Positions 7,775 to 17,191 of a stretch of 64,000 nt of DNA are shown here, one piece after another. Source of the stretch: Armatimonadota bacterium (GTDB lineage Bacteria > Armatimonadota > Fimbriimonadia > Fimbriimonadales > Fimbriimonadaceae); assembly GCA_027451905.1 (NCBI GenBank), contig DAIDHV010000006.1, positions 113,718-177,717 of the forward strand, given 5' to 3'. Below the pieces are notes generated by a model. It made no database searches, was not told where the DNA came from, and saw only the letters and a list, made by a program, of their open reading frames with translations. The position numbers and the translations under genes were made by a program. Each line of letters begins with the position of its first letter. Position 1 is the first letter of the stretch.

Positions 7775-9247
7775 CTAATGAGAAGCGCCAAGCCCGTGAA
7801 GGTGGCCCCGGTTAGCAAGATAGTCTGCTCGTAAATGCCACAAAGTTGCTAGGTTAAGACTCTTCATCTGAGAAGGCTGATCTGGATAAACCAAGAGTAT
7901 CAGGCTTCCCATCTCATCTGTGGTCTGCTCACCCCACCACACTTCCTTGGGAGGGTTATTGGGCTGGTGTGGATTTGAGGCTGAGTTATCGTAAGTAATG
8001 AGGGAATGAAGGACTGTTCCTGCTGGCAGATTGACAGCTTGTTGATACTGATATTGCCCTTGCCAGTTAAAATCCCAATTTGGAATGTTGAGCAAGGTTA
8101 AAACTTTGCCGGAGGGCAGAGTTGCCGTCAGCAGCATTTTTTTGCCAAGGTAGTGGGCATGGGCAGTGACACCAAACGCTTTTATTGCAACAGGAAGCTT
8201 AAAACTATCGTGAATTTCATAATCTTTGTCGCCGGCGGGAATGTCGATTCCACTAACAGCACCAAAAACCGGAGGCAACAAAATGGTTGTAAAAGCTTGC
8301 CTGGGGGGGCTTTTTGCGAAATACAGTCCAATAACCGACTGCTCATGCTCAACCCTTCCATCGGGATGAAAGTGAGTAGAAAGAATGAGAACCGAGGATT
8401 TTGGTACGTAGTAGGCAAGTCCGTGAGGCAGCATCACTGCATTCGCGCCCACTGCCCATCCTCCCAAGCTTCCAAACTCGGAATGATTGGCAGCGGTTCC
8501 ACTGCCACCAAAAGAAGCAATGGATTGTATGGCCCGAGCATGACCAGAAGAGTGCATTGCGATTTTTCGAATTGCCATCAAGCCACTAAAGCCTGGCTGA
8601 CCATCTTGTCCATCCAATTTTTGGGCATATCCAGTTGCATCGTAGTAAAACAAACTGTGGTGCACAACCCTCCTAGCGGATGGGTGAAATTCAATCGCTT
8701 TGATATAGGTTCCTTTGCTCAGGTGCAGTGGCACTACAAAGTTTCGGTAAATGTCGGGTCCAGAAGCGGGAATTGTGAAGGCCCTTGGCATTTTCACAAT
8801 CAGATCTGGTTGGCCCAAGTTCCAGTTTCCATCGAAGTGAGGGGCTTGGGGTGGAAGCCCTTTGCCCTTTGGCATTCCATCTTTGACCCACTCTTGAATC
8901 TCATCAATTTGAGAACTGGATAAGATATTTTGGTTCCTAAATTGTACAGAGCACGAAACCAGTTTCCACGGCGGCATATATTTTTTTCGCACAACCGAAG
9001 CAATAAAAGCCCCCCTCTGTGCCACGTCTTTATAGTTTAAAAGCGAAAATGGTGCCGCCGTATGAGGTCGGTGGCAGGAGCTGCAGTGTTGAAAAATGAT
9101 CGGCGCGATGTTCTGATTAAAGGTTGGTGGAGAGCTTGGTTTTGGAGCAACGGCAGAACTGGGGGTGGAAATTCGGAAAGGAAAAACTGCGGCGCCGATT
9201 CCTATCGGCACCATGAATAAAGAGAATAGTAAAGGTTTATAAGCCAT
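7775..9247 (-). CDS. Exported c-type haem and copper monooxygenase-like protein
   Basis: A 490-aa protein with an N-terminal hydrophobic anchor or signal (about 5-25). Residues 45-75 are a small cytochrome-like module with one haem c motif, CSSCH (55-59), and the 'AP..FSLLNYKDV...G..I..VV....MPPWK' block shared with redoxin/cytochrome fusions. The rest resembles peptidylglycine-monooxygenase-like copper domains: a His pair in RRVVHHSLFYY (first copper site type), HFHPDG and HAHYLGKKM (second site type), then 'YDNSA.NPHQPNNPP' and 'GEQTTDEMG' with the candidate Met ligand. In relatives an N-terminal redoxin domain is often fused; here it is the separate gene at 9275. The substrate is unknown. 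Confidence 0.82.
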   Translation of the reverse strand: MAYKPLLFSLFMVPIGIGAAVFPFRISTPSSAVAPKPSSPPTFNQNIAPIIFQHCSSCHRPHTAAPFSLLNYKDVAQRGAFIASVVRKKYMPPWKLVSCSVQFRNQNILSSSQIDEIQEWVKDGMPKGKGLPPQAPHFDGNWNLGQPDLIVKMPRAFTIPASGPDIYRNFVVPLHLSKGTYIKAIEFHPSARRVVHHSLFYYDATGYAQKLDGQDGQPGFSGLMAIRKIAMHSSGHARAIQSIASFGGSGTAANHSEFGSLGGWAVGANAVMLPHGLAYYVPKSSVLILSTHFHPDGRVEHEQSVIGLYFAKSPPRQAFTTILLPPVFGAVSGIDIPAGDKDYEIHDSFKLPVAIKAFGVTAHAHYLGKKMLLTATLPSGKVLTLLNIPNWDFNWQGQYQYQQAVNLPAGTVLHSLITYDNSASNPHQPNNPPKEVWWGEQTTDEMGSLILLVYPDQPSQMKSLNLATLWHLRADYLANRGHLHGLGASH

Positions 9248-9274
9248 AAAGAATCACGGGTGAGTACAAGGTTG

Positions 9275-9820
9275 CTATAGCTGAAGGATACATCCTATTG
9301 GCCTAGCATAGGGCTCAGAAATGGTCGTCCCTTGGATGAACTGCTCAATTGAATCCAAAAGGTCGTGTTGAGTGGCATGGGGTCTTGGGCTTCCCAATGT
9401 TAGGTACCGGTCATCTATTCTGCCATGGTAGACAAGTTGACCTTTCTTACTGACCAGGAACGCCTCTGGCGACGTTGTTGCTTTCCAAGTGTGCGCGAAT
9501 TTGTGGTAAGGATCAAGCTTCACTTTGGCATGGCAGCCGTATTTTTTGAGGTGAAAAATCGCCTTTGTTCTTGTGAGGTTTTCGTCTTCGAAGACGATTT
9601 CAAATTGAATTCCTTGATGTTCAAACTGCTTTTTGTACTTTTCTATAACCGGTAGGTATTGGTCTGCAACGGGGCATTGGCGCAGAACAAATATGTAGGC
9701 GGTTGCTAATCGGTGGGTAATACTAGCCGATGGAATCGGCATACTGGCACCGTCAACTGGGCTGTGCAGCCTCGGATAAGCGGGTGGAGTTAGCATAACA
9801 AAGGGAAGCAGAAATCCCAT
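9275..9820 (-). CDS. Redoxin-like (thioredoxin-fold) protein
   Basis: A 181-aa thioredoxin-fold protein. 'FVLRQCPVADQYLPVIEKYKKQF' (about 44-66) is the alkyl-hydroperoxide-reductase/thiol-redoxin N-terminal motif with a single cysteine, C49; 'TTSPEAFLVSKKGQLVYHGRIDDRY' supplies the cis-proline (SPEAF) and the core strand. A hydrophobic N-terminus (residues 1-15) suggests export or membrane anchoring. It is separated by 27 bp from the haem/copper gene downstream and both are leftward, so they probably form an operon and act together. The lack of a CxxC pair argues against a normal thioredoxin role. Confidence 0.8.
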   Translation of the reverse strand: MGFLLPFVMLTPPAYPRLHSPVDGASMPIPSASITHRLATAYIFVLRQCPVADQYLPVIEKYKKQFEHQGIQFEIVFEDENLTRTKAIFHLKKYGCHAKVKLDPYHKFAHTWKATTSPEAFLVSKKGQLVYHGRIDDRYLTLGSPRPHATQHDLLDSIEQFIQGTTISEPYARPIGCILQL

Positions 9821-9926
9821 GGCTGTTAAGTATGAACGCTCATTTTAGCCATCGTGTTTTGTTCCGGCAAGGATTATTTTTCAGAAAGTGTCTATGGGCA
9901 GCCGGTAAAGGTGTTAAAGTAGATTG

Positions 9927-12677
9927 ATGTTCCTTCTTCACCTCCTCTTTGTGGGATCCATGAACCAACCCTTAAAGTTGAAATCTTCTTCGATCATTCA
10001 CTTTTCCAAAAAGTCGCGTTTTGATCGTGAGCAAGTGAGAAAGATCCAAAATGGAGTCCTTATCCTTTCTCCGTTTGGAGTTCGGGAAGTTTTGCTCCAG
10101 CAAAACAATGCCTTGAGGATTCTGGCAAATCCAAGCCAAAAACCGGTTGCAGATTTACCACTAGATCTCATCTCCACCGATTTTCGAGGGAAGCTGACGT
10201 GGCGCCAATCCAAAGCGTCCATCCATTTTTTGGGTCCAAGAGTGGATGCGGTGTATTACAAGGCCACGGATCGCTTTGTTTTTTATAGCAAACACAACCA
10301 AATGCTGCTGGCAGAAGCGCCTCATAGCCGAACCTTTGATCCTCTCTCAGGCAAAAATCACGGGCCGATGACGATTGATCAAACCTTCTTTTGCCAAAGC
10401 GGAGAATCTTACTACGGCCTTGGGGGCCATCTCCGATCATGGCTGGACTATAGGGGGGCGGACATCAACCTCGAGCAGTCAAATCGTGAGAACGCGATGC
10501 CTTTCATGGTTTCAAGCTTAGGCTACGGATTGATGATGAACGAGCCGTGCGGACAGCAAGTCTCGATTGATGGCAATCAAGAACCCATTCCCAGCAAAGA
10601 CTTGATAACGCCGTCGGGAGAACCAGGTTCGCTGTTGGGAACTTACTTTAATGGAATCAATTTCGAAACATCGGTTGCAAAGAGAAAAGATTCTGCATTC
10701 AATTTTAACTGGAATGGATCGCCGATCAAAGGGCTTGGACAATATAACTTTTCTGTGAGGTGGCAAGGGAAGATTTACGCCCCAAAAACTGGCACCTACC
10801 GGTTTATGACTACATCTGATGATGGGTGCCGGCTTTTTATAGACGGCAGCCTCGTTATAAATGACTGGAGTGTTCAGCCTGCCACAGAATCAATGGGTGT
10901 CATCAACCTGAAGAAAGGGCTTCATAATATTAAGATCGAGTATTTTCAGGCCGGCGGAGGATCGAGCTTTTCCCTGGCATGGTCTCCTCCCACTTCCAAA
11001 CATGAAATCAAATGGAAACTCGACTATGCACCAGAGTCTGATTACACCTTTATTTATGGTCCAACCGCGCCTGACATTATTAGGACATACCGACAGCTGA
11101 CGGGGATAGCTCCCCTTTTTGGCAAGTGGGCTTACGGATTTTGGCAATGCAAAGAGCATTACAACACTCAGGCTGAACTACTTGGAATTGCTTCTAAGTT
11201 CAGGAGGCTTCATATCCCTATCGATAACATTGTTCAGGATTGGTATTACTGGGTTCCTCATCCTTGGGGATCCCATCAATTTGACCTCACCCGATATCCG
11301 GATATGAAAGAAGGCATTGCGGACCTGCATAAAATGCATTTTCACTTTATGATCTCGGTTTGGGGCAAATTTGAACAAGGAAGCTCGAACTATCGAGCCC
11401 TTAACAAAAATGGCTTCTTGTACCCGGGCCAAAACGACGGATTTGATGGAGCCACCATTCGGTATTACGATGCGTTTAACCCTGCCGCGAGGCATTTGTA
11501 CTGGGCTCAGATCAACCAAGACCTATACCATCTTGGAGTAGACGCTTGGTGGCTAGACGCATCGGAACCAGAAATCTCTACCCAGGATTTTGAGAAATTT
11601 CATACCTATTACGGATCTGCCAAGAAGGTTCTCATTGCCTGGCCCTTGCTTCATACGCAAGGGGTAGATCATGGCCAACTCAGGCAAAATCCTAACCGAA
11701 GGGTCTTCATTTTAACAAGGTCTTGCTATTTAGGGCAGCAGCGCAATAGCGCGGCGGTTTGGTCAGGCGATATTGATGGAGATTGGAATACATTTCAGGA
11801 TTCAGTCAGTAGTGGCCTTAATTTTTGTATGGCAGGGATGCCTTACTGGACGACCGACATCGGCGGCTTTTTCTCGAGGAGCCCCAGCGATCCAAACTAT
11901 CGAGAGCTGTTTACGAGGTGGTTTGAATGGGGCGCTTTCTGTCCGCTATTTCGGGTCCACGGAACTGGAGCCAACAAGGAGCCTTGGAGATTTGGTGCCA
12001 AGGTGCAGAAGATTCTTGTGAGCTATGATCGGCTGCGCTATCGGCTATTGCCCTACATTTACTCTTGCGCGTGGAACGTAACTTCCAAAAATGGCTCCAT
12101 CATGCTGCCTCTTGTTGCCGAGTTTCCAAGAGACAAAAAGGATCAGAACATAGGGAACGAGTTTATGTTTGGACCCAACATATTGGTGGCTCCCGTGGTT
12201 AAGAAGGGCGCCGTTTCGCGTTCCGTCTATTTGCCACAGGGGTGCAACTGGTTCAGTTTCTGGTCTGGCAAAGAGATCAAACCCGGCAGCAGACATGTTG
12301 ATGCGCCATTAGATAAGCTTCCGCTTTTTATTAGGGCTGGTTCCATTCTTCCGGTTGGGCAAAAGCTCCTTTATTCGAATCAGAAAAAGTGGAATCGGTT
12401 TATCTTGCGGGTTTATCCAGGTGCCGACGCTAACTTCACCCTTTACGATGATGATGGGATTACCAACCAGTATCAGAAAGGAAGCTATAGCCAAATTCAA
12501 TTGCACTGGAACAATGCCATAAGGCTCTTAACCATTGGAGCTAGACAAGGGAAGTTTACGGGCATGCCAAAATCCCTCAGCATAACAGTGGGATTAGTGG
12601 GCAAAGGAACAGATTGGGCGAGCGGTCAAATTAAGAAAATTCAATACACTGGCAGCAAAGTTGTGGTTCACCTCTGA
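9927..12677 (+). CDS. GH31 glycoside hydrolase with inserted PA14 domain, likely alpha-xylosidase
   Basis: A 916-aa family 31 glycosidase. The nucleophile is D544 in DAWWLDASEPE; the acid/base is probably D615 in WSGDIDGDW, and GMPYWTTDIGGFF and 'RWFEWGAFCPLFRVHGTG' are family blocks. A PA14-type module is inserted at about 232-355 (GTYFNGINFETS to FSLAWSPP, with DDGCRLFIDG), the arrangement known from the Bacteroides xyloglucan alpha-xylosidase BoGH31A. 'WWLDASEPE' is also more typical of alpha-xylosidases than of maltases. The N-terminus is hydrophobic but short, so export is uncertain. The ATG at 9927 is preferred over an adjacent in-frame TTG. No other polysaccharide genes flank it. Confidence 0.88.
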   Translation: MFLLHLLFVGSMNQPLKLKSSSIIHFSKKSRFDREQVRKIQNGVLILSPFGVREVLLQQNNALRILANPSQKPVADLPLDLISTDFRGKLTWRQSKASIHFLGPRVDAVYYKATDRFVFYSKHNQMLLAEAPHSRTFDPLSGKNHGPMTIDQTFFCQSGESYYGLGGHLRSWLDYRGADINLEQSNRENAMPFMVSSLGYGLMMNEPCGQQVSIDGNQEPIPSKDLITPSGEPGSLLGTYFNGINFETSVAKRKDSAFNFNWNGSPIKGLGQYNFSVRWQGKIYAPKTGTYRFMTTSDDGCRLFIDGSLVINDWSVQPATESMGVINLKKGLHNIKIEYFQAGGGSSFSLAWSPPTSKHEIKWKLDYAPESDYTFIYGPTAPDIIRTYRQLTGIAPLFGKWAYGFWQCKEHYNTQAELLGIASKFRRLHIPIDNIVQDWYYWVPHPWGSHQFDLTRYPDMKEGIADLHKMHFHFMISVWGKFEQGSSNYRALNKNGFLYPGQNDGFDGATIRYYDAFNPAARHLYWAQINQDLYHLGVDAWWLDASEPEISTQDFEKFHTYYGSAKKVLIAWPLLHTQGVDHGQLRQNPNRRVFILTRSCYLGQQRNSAAVWSGDIDGDWNTFQDSVSSGLNFCMAGMPYWTTDIGGFFSRSPSDPNYRELFTRWFEWGAFCPLFRVHGTGANKEPWRFGAKVQKILVSYDRLRYRLLPYIYSCAWNVTSKNGSIMLPLVAEFPRDKKDQNIGNEFMFGPNILVAPVVKKGAVSRSVYLPQGCNWFSFWSGKEIKPGSRHVDAPLDKLPLFIRAGSILPVGQKLLYSNQKKWNRFILRVYPGADANFTLYDDDGITNQYQKGSYSQIQLHWNNAIRLLTIGARQGKFTGMPKSLSITVGLVGKGTDWASGQIKKIQYTGSKVVVHL

Positions 12678-12748
12678 AAACCGGTCCAAGAATTGGGCTG
12701 AACCAAGGTTAAGCCTGGTGCCATTTTATAAGATCCTCTCGTAGAATC

Positions 12749-12790
12749 GTTGACTGCGCAACTAAGATAGTATTTAGTTGCGCAGTCAAC
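12749..12790. promoter_or_regulatory. Perfect 17-bp inverted repeat, likely MarR operator
   Basis: The arm GTTGACTGCGCAACTAA (12749-12765) is repeated exactly inverted at 12774-12790 with an 8-bp spacer. It ends 23 bp before the MarR gene, and the arms carry the TTGCGCAA-like core common in MarR-family operators. Placement suggests autorepression of the MarR/lipoate-ligase pair. As RNA it would also fold into a strong hairpin, but no T-run follows. Confidence 0.8.
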
Positions 12791-12813
12791 AAAAGTAGGA
12801 TAAACTCTTCACA

Positions 12814-13284
12814 ATGTTAACAAACGAAGCAAAGGAGGCTTGGAAGTGGCTGTTTATTGGTCAGGCACTTCTTGTTAAAAAGATTGATCAGGCGATGCAA
12901 GAGGCAGGAGCCATTGGCCTTGAAGTCTATGATGTTTTGCTGACCTTAGAAATGGCTCCTGAACAGAGAATGAAGATGTGCCATCTAGCAGAAAGGGTCC
13001 TACTATCAAGAAGCGGCCTCACTCGCTTGGCAGATCGGCTGGAAAGAGCCGGCTTGATTGAAAGAGTCGGCTGCGAAAAAGATGGAAGGTCTACCTATGT
13101 GAAGCTTACGGCTCAGGGGCTTTCCGAACGAGAAAGGGCATGGCCAATCTTCCGCCAACAGATTGAGTTGCTGTTTTCCTCACAGCTATCTGAACCTCAG
13201 ATTTCAGAAATCACAAGGACTTTCCGGCAGTTAGCGCTGAATATAGAGCCCTCTCTTGGAGAGTGCTGCGGCAGCCAAAGTTGA
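12814..13284 (+). CDS. MarR-family transcriptional regulator
   Basis: A 156-aa winged-helix dimeric repressor. The helix-turn-helix is 'MKMCHLAERVLLSRSGLTRLADRLERAGLIERVGCEKDGRSTYVKLTAQG' (about 50-98), with the wing Asp-Gly-Arg typical of MarR. N-terminal 'AWKWLFIGQALLVKKIDQAM' and C-terminal helices form the dimer interface. It is preceded by a perfect inverted repeat (12749-12790) and its end overlaps the lipoate-ligase-like gene by 22 bases, so it probably represses itself and that gene. The C-terminal 'GECCGSQS' contains two cysteines that might sense redox state; this is only a suggestion. Confidence 0.93.
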   Translation: MLTNEAKEAWKWLFIGQALLVKKIDQAMQEAGAIGLEVYDVLLTLEMAPEQRMKMCHLAERVLLSRSGLTRLADRLERAGLIERVGCEKDGRSTYVKLTAQGLSERERAWPIFRQQIELLFSSQLSEPQISEITRTFRQLALNIEPSLGECCGSQS

Positions 13285-13916
13285 TTATCCGCGATTTTGG
13301 GACCTCTCATTCTGCCGCAGAACATATGGCAGCCGATAGAAATCTGTATCAACGCAGCAGTCAAGGACCGGTGATGCGTCTGTACGATTGGGATCATACG
13401 GCTGTGACTCTTGGCCAATTTCAGGATCCTGCTATTGCTGTTGGGCCCGACTGCGAGGATTCCGCAGTTCGACCCACCGGTGGACTAGCCGTGCTCCACG
13501 GTCATGATCTTACGGTTGCTATTGCCGACTCCAACCACATGTCAGACTTCGTTAGCCCCAAGTTCTTCTACAAAAAGCTTGCAGGCGTTCTGCTTCGGGC
13601 CTTTTGTGATCTAGGAATTAAGGCGGAATTTGGTGGACAAAGCGCTCCCTCCGGCGTCACTGGCTTGCAGGACTGCTTTTTGAGGGCGGCCAAGTATGAT
13701 ATTGTGGACCTTGCTTCGGGCACTAAGATATGCGGCTGCGCATTGAATTGCAGTCGGAACAACTCTTTGCTCCAGTGCTCAATTCCCATCAGGGAGCCGT
13801 TGGTTGATCCGGCAAGGTGGATTCTCGGTGGGAGTCGGATGCCGCACTTGAAAATAAGTCAAGACGCTCTGATTGAGCGCCTTGAACTATCTTTTCTTGC
13901 AAATTTGCAATCCTAG
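13263..13916 (+). CDS. Lipoate-protein ligase A / octanoyltransferase family protein
   Basis: A 217-aa protein of the BPL/LplA/LipB fold. 'VRPTGGLAVLHGHDLTVAIA' (about 60-80) is the R-x-TGG-x-x-x-H motif that binds the acyl-adenylate, preceded by 'MRLYDWDHTAVTLGQFQ', the standard first strand of this family. The conserved lysine region is degenerate ('ASGTKICGCALNCSRNN'; lysine at about 156). It could load octanoate or lipoate onto GcvH. GTG 13263 is chosen as start but a TTG at 13281 is an alternative. The C-terminal adenylation extension of LplA is absent, as in LipM-like transferases. Overlap with the MarR gene predicts joint control. Confidence 0.83.
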   Translation: MLRQPKLIIRDFGTSHSAAEHMAADRNLYQRSSQGPVMRLYDWDHTAVTLGQFQDPAIAVGPDCEDSAVRPTGGLAVLHGHDLTVAIADSNHMSDFVSPKFFYKKLAGVLLRAFCDLGIKAEFGGQSAPSGVTGLQDCFLRAAKYDIVDLASGTKICGCALNCSRNNSLLQCSIPIREPLVDPARWILGGSRMPHLKISQDALIERLELSFLANLQS

Positions 13917-13934
13917 GTGGACTGCGACTAGGCT

Positions 13935-14978
13935 TTAGGTGGGAACAGGGGTAATTGAGAAGCCAGAGGAAGTTAAGTCGGCACCGATATGCTTTAGCTT
14001 TTTCATGGCGCGAAGTTCAATCTGACGCACACGTTCTCGGGTGACATTGAGTTCACTTCCAACTTCTTCCAAGGTTCTTGCTCTGCCATCGTCAAGACCA
14101 AACCTCAATCGCACGACGTCTCTTTCGCGGTTAGTGAGCCGGCCCAAGATGCCATCAATTTCCTCTCTGCGGATCATTGACGTGGTGACATCGGTGGGAG
14201 TTGGCATGCTTGTGCTTTGGACAAAATCTCCAATCGAACTGTTGTCTTTTTCACCTACCGGAGTCTCCAAAGATATGGGTTCTGCAGCGACGCGCATCAT
14301 TTCCCTGACTCGGTCTACATTGAGGCCCACCTCTTTGGCAATTTCCTCTTCGAGAGCTTCTCGTTGCAATTCCTGCTGAAGCCTTGAAGCGGTTTTGACC
14401 ACTTTGTTGATGAGTTCTGCGACATAGACCGGAATACGGATCGTTCGGCCCTGGTTGATGATGGCGCGGGCGATGGCACGTCGTATCCACCAAGTGGCGT
14501 AGGTGCTAAATCGAAAGCCCTTTCTCCAATCAAACTTTTCGACGGCTCTAATCAGACCAAGATTGCCTTCCTGAATCAAGTCCGCTAACGGAATTCCACG
14601 GGCGTTGTACTTTTTGGCGATAGAAACAACCAGCCTTAGATTCGATTCAATAAGGATATCCTTGGCTCGCATGTCACCTTGCTGAACCCGTCTTGCCAGG
14701 TCTACTTCTTGTTCTGGAGTTAAGAGCTGAGCGCGGCGCGTTTGGCGCATCCACATTTCAAGCTCTTCCGATTCATCGGGGCCATGGGCGTGAGCTTCTT
14801 CTTCCTCTTCTTCTTCAAGAAGATCTAACTCCAGAAGGTCCTCTTCACCTGGTTCGGCGACCGCTTCATCAAGCACGGAAGAGCCCATGCGCTCAGAATA
14901 ATTTGTGCGCACATTGGTTCGTACCGTGATCGCTCGACCTCGGCTAGGTTTCTGTATAAGTCCGTTTTCAGTAGGCAT
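13935..14978 (-). CDS. rpoD: Primary RNA polymerase sigma factor (sigma-70, RpoD/SigA)
   Basis: A 347-aa group-1-like sigma factor. The acidic N-terminal region (about 30-62, rich in E/D) is short. Region 1.2 begins near '[13 protein letters not shown]', region 2 is at about 100-170 with '[37 protein letters not shown]' (core binding, -10 recognition and melting), region 3 follows, and region 4.2 '[29 protein letters not shown]' lies near the C-terminus for -35 recognition. No long non-conserved insert is present. It is convergent with the lipoate-ligase-like gene and has a good promoter at 15085-15113. Confidence 0.95.
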   Translation of the reverse strand: MPTENGLIQKPSRGRAITVRTNVRTNYSERMGSSVLDEAVAEPGEEDLLELDLLEEEEEEEAHAHGPDESEELEMWMRQTRRAQLLTPEQEVDLARRVQQGDMRAKDILIESNLRLVVSIAKKYNARGIPLADLIQEGNLGLIRAVEKFDWRKGFRFSTYATWWIRRAIARAIINQGRTIRIPVYVAELINKVVKTASRLQQELQREALEEEIAKEVGLNVDRVREMMRVAAEPISLETPVGEKDNSSIGDFVQSTSMPTPTDVTTSMIRREEIDGILGRLTNRERDVVRLRFGLDDGRARTLEEVGSELNVTRERVRQIELRAMKKLKHIGADLTSSGFSITPVPT

Positions 14979-15084
14979 TGATTGGTTTAAGTTCCATCCT
15001 TGGTTCTATTTGCAGTGACTTCCATATCGCATTGCGTCAATTCTAACTGTGATTTAGGGCAATCAAATCATCATTGCTGGAAAT

Positions 15085-15113
15085 ACCCTAACACGAATTG
15101 CACTTTTTGTCAA
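15085..15113 (-). promoter_or_regulatory. Sigma-70-type promoter for rpoD
   Basis: On the reverse strand a perfect TTGACA (15113-15108) is separated by exactly 17 bp from TAGGGT (15090-15085). Transcription would start near 15078 and leave a leader of about 100 nt before rpoD. The rest of the 14979-15208 gap shows no gene. Confidence 0.55.
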
Positions 15114-15208
15114 ACGTAAAGTTGACTCGTGTTACTCCACTTTTTGGATCATCTTGTTATTGACTACCTATATAAGACGATAGCCAAGCCGAAATGAGTT
15201 GCACAAAC

Positions 15209-16279
15209 CTAACATTTTGACGCAATTTGTCTTGCTTTTTCAAGAGCAGGTGGCAATATTTTTGCCAAATAGGCGGTTGAGCTAACAGAGTTGTCTTTTG
15301 AAAAGCTAATTCTCACAGTTCCACGCTGCCAAACCTCAGGCAGATGCATAGCTTCTAAAACTGGGCTTGGTTCCTTACTCTTGGAAGAGCAGGCGCTTCC
15401 CGTGCCAACCGAAATTCCTTTTGCGTCTAAATCAACCAAAATGGCTTCTGCTTCGACCCCTAAAAAGCTTAGGCTCAGAATATGTGGCGCCTGGCTTTGA
15501 AACTGGTTAATTCTTACGTCTGGAATCTTCAGCACCGCCTCCAAGACAATTTCTCGCAGTTTAGAGACATGAGCTATAAAGTTTGCGCTTTCTTCGGATG
15601 CAATTTTAGCGGCTTCCGCCAGCCCAACAATCAGAGGCGTTGGGAGAGTGCCAGATCTAAGACCGTTCTGCTGACCGCCGCCAAGCATCGTCGGCTGCAA
15701 GATTGCCGAGCGAGTGTAAAGAAATCCAATGCCCTTCGGACCATGGAATTTATGAGCGCTCCCTGATAAAAAATCAATGCCCTCTAATTTGAGTGGGTAC
15801 TTAAAGACACTCTGAGTTGCATCCGTATGAAATTGTGAGGCATGGGTTGCAATTGCGTTGACGTCCCATGTTTGGCCGGTTTCGTTGTTCACCGTCATCC
15901 AACTCAAAAAATGGATGGGTTCTGAAATAAGAGACGGGTCCGAAAGTAAGGCTGCCCCCTTGGCAAGGGCAGGGACCCTTACCGAGCTGTGCTCAAAACT
16001 GCTAATTGCGTCTGGTCCTGAATTCTGAGCAAAAACTAGGTTGTTTGCCTCGGTGGCACCAGAAACAAAGACAATTTGGCTAGGGTCTTCGGCGCCAAGC
16101 AGCTCGGCAATGGTGTGCTGAGCGCGCTCAATGGCGCCTTTGGATTGGATACCTAGAGAATGGAGAGATTCCGAGTTGCCAAAATCTTCTCTTAGGTAGG
16201 GAAGCATGGCGTCGAGGACGCAGGGGTCGAGCCGCGTTGTCGCGGCATTATCAAAATAAAGTTCCCAGCTAGGATCCAT
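15209..16279 (-). CDS. Cysteine desulfurase (NifS/IscS-type, PLP)
   Basis: Releases sulfur from cysteine as a persulfide for Fe-S cluster or tRNA thiolation. 'YFDNAATTRLDP' (8-19) starts the fold, K177 in SGSAHKFHGPKG binds PLP, and the persulfide-forming cysteine is C297 in GTGSACSSKSKEPSPVL. Length (356 aa) is slightly shorter than IscS. The loop around C297 resembles the class I NifS/IscS type. The substitution of the usual H-x-D in the cofactor region is conservative ('HTDATQS'). It lies 9 bp downstream of sucD, so likely the same transcript. No iscU or iscR is adjacent. Confidence 0.93.
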   Translation of the reverse strand: MDPSWELYFDNAATTRLDPCVLDAMLPYLREDFGNSESLHSLGIQSKGAIERAQHTIAELLGAEDPSQIVFVSGATEANNLVFAQNSGPDAISSFEHSSVRVPALAKGAALLSDPSLISEPIHFLSWMTVNNETGQTWDVNAIATHASQFHTDATQSVFKYPLKLEGIDFLSGSAHKFHGPKGIGFLYTRSAILQPTMLGGGQQNGLRSGTLPTPLIVGLAEAAKIASEESANFIAHVSKLREIVLEAVLKIPDVRINQFQSQAPHILSLSFLGVEAEAILVDLDAKGISVGTGSACSSKSKEPSPVLEAMHLPEVWQRGTVRISFSKDNSVSSTAYLAKILPPALEKARQIASKC

Positions 16280-16288
16280 GGAGTTTGG

Positions 16289-17167
16289 TCATGCCTTGAT
16301 GAGAGACACCTGACCAAGGAGTTTTGGAACGTCACTGGTGCGATCGGCAATGCCAACTCCGGCTGCTTCTAAGGCCTTTACTTTAGAGGCGGGCGTTCCC
16401 TTGTCGCCCGAGATGATGGCACCTGCGTGCCCCATTCTTTTTCCGGGAGGCGCTGTTCGGCCAGAGATAAACGCTACGACTGGCTTGTTCATCGTTTTGA
16501 TGTATTCGGCTGCCATTTCTTCATCCGATCCTCCTATTTCGCCGACCATAACTACCATGTTCGTTGCGGGATCGTTTTGGAACATTTCCATGACTTCAAT
16601 AAATCTAGTTCCCGGTAATGGATCACCGCCGATTCCTACGCATGTCGTTTGACCAAAGCCGTTATTGGTCATTTCAAAGACAATTTCATAAGTCAGGGTG
16701 CCGCTGCGGCTGACCATGCCAACGTTTCCAGGTGTAAAAATGTGGCCGGGCATGATGCCCATCTTGCACTCGCCGGGCGTAATGATTCCGGCGCAGTTTC
16801 CTCCAAGCAGGCGAGACTTGCCCCGAGCTCGAATTTTGTTGGTCATCCTTAAAGAATCTTGGATGGGAACCCCTTCCGTGATTAAAGTGATAAAGGGAAT
16901 ACCGGCATCTTCGCACTCCAAAACAGAATCGGCTGCAAACGGTGCTGGCACAAAAATGATTGAGGCATTGGCTTCGACTGCATTTTGGGCTTCTTCAACC
17001 GTGTTGAAAATGGGCACTCCATCCTGGGTTAATCCGCCCTTGCCGGGTGTGACACCGGCAACCACCTTCGTGCCATATTCGATCATTTGCTTTGCGTGAA
17101 AACCGCCTTCGCGGCCGGTCATTCCGCAAACAATGACGCGAGTATTTTTATCAACGAGGATGGACAT
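16289..17167 (-). CDS. sucD: Succinyl-CoA synthetase alpha subunit
   Basis: Catalyses substrate-level phosphorylation in the TCA cycle together with SucC. The Rossmann CoA-binding domain starts with '[25 protein letters not shown]' (9-33). The phosphohistidine is H247 in [13 protein letters not shown], and '[19 protein letters not shown]' (123-141) is the CoA-binding block. The 292-aa length is normal. Unusually, sucC is not next to it. It is divergent from the riboswitch transcript, sharing a 58-bp promoter region, and precedes the cysteine desulfurase gene. Confidence 0.96.
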   Translation of the reverse strand: MSILVDKNTRVIVCGMTGREGGFHAKQMIEYGTKVVAGVTPGKGGLTQDGVPIFNTVEEAQNAVEANASIIFVPAPFAADSVLECEDAGIPFITLITEGVPIQDSLRMTNKIRARGKSRLLGGNCAGIITPGECKMGIMPGHIFTPGNVGMVSRSGTLTYEIVFEMTNNGFGQTTCVGIGGDPLPGTRFIEVMEMFQNDPATNMVVMVGEIGGSDEEMAAEYIKTMNKPVVAFISGRTAPPGKRMGHAGAIISGDKGTPASKVKALEAAGVGIADRTSDVPKLLGQVSLIKA

Positions 17168-17191
17168 TAGTGAAATTTTACCGGCAATTCG

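Noticed and set aside
8153..8923. 256-codon + strand frame opposite the haem/copper gene
   Set aside because: It is antisense to a well-supported gene, has no recognisable domain and no ribosome-binding site; a shadow frame.
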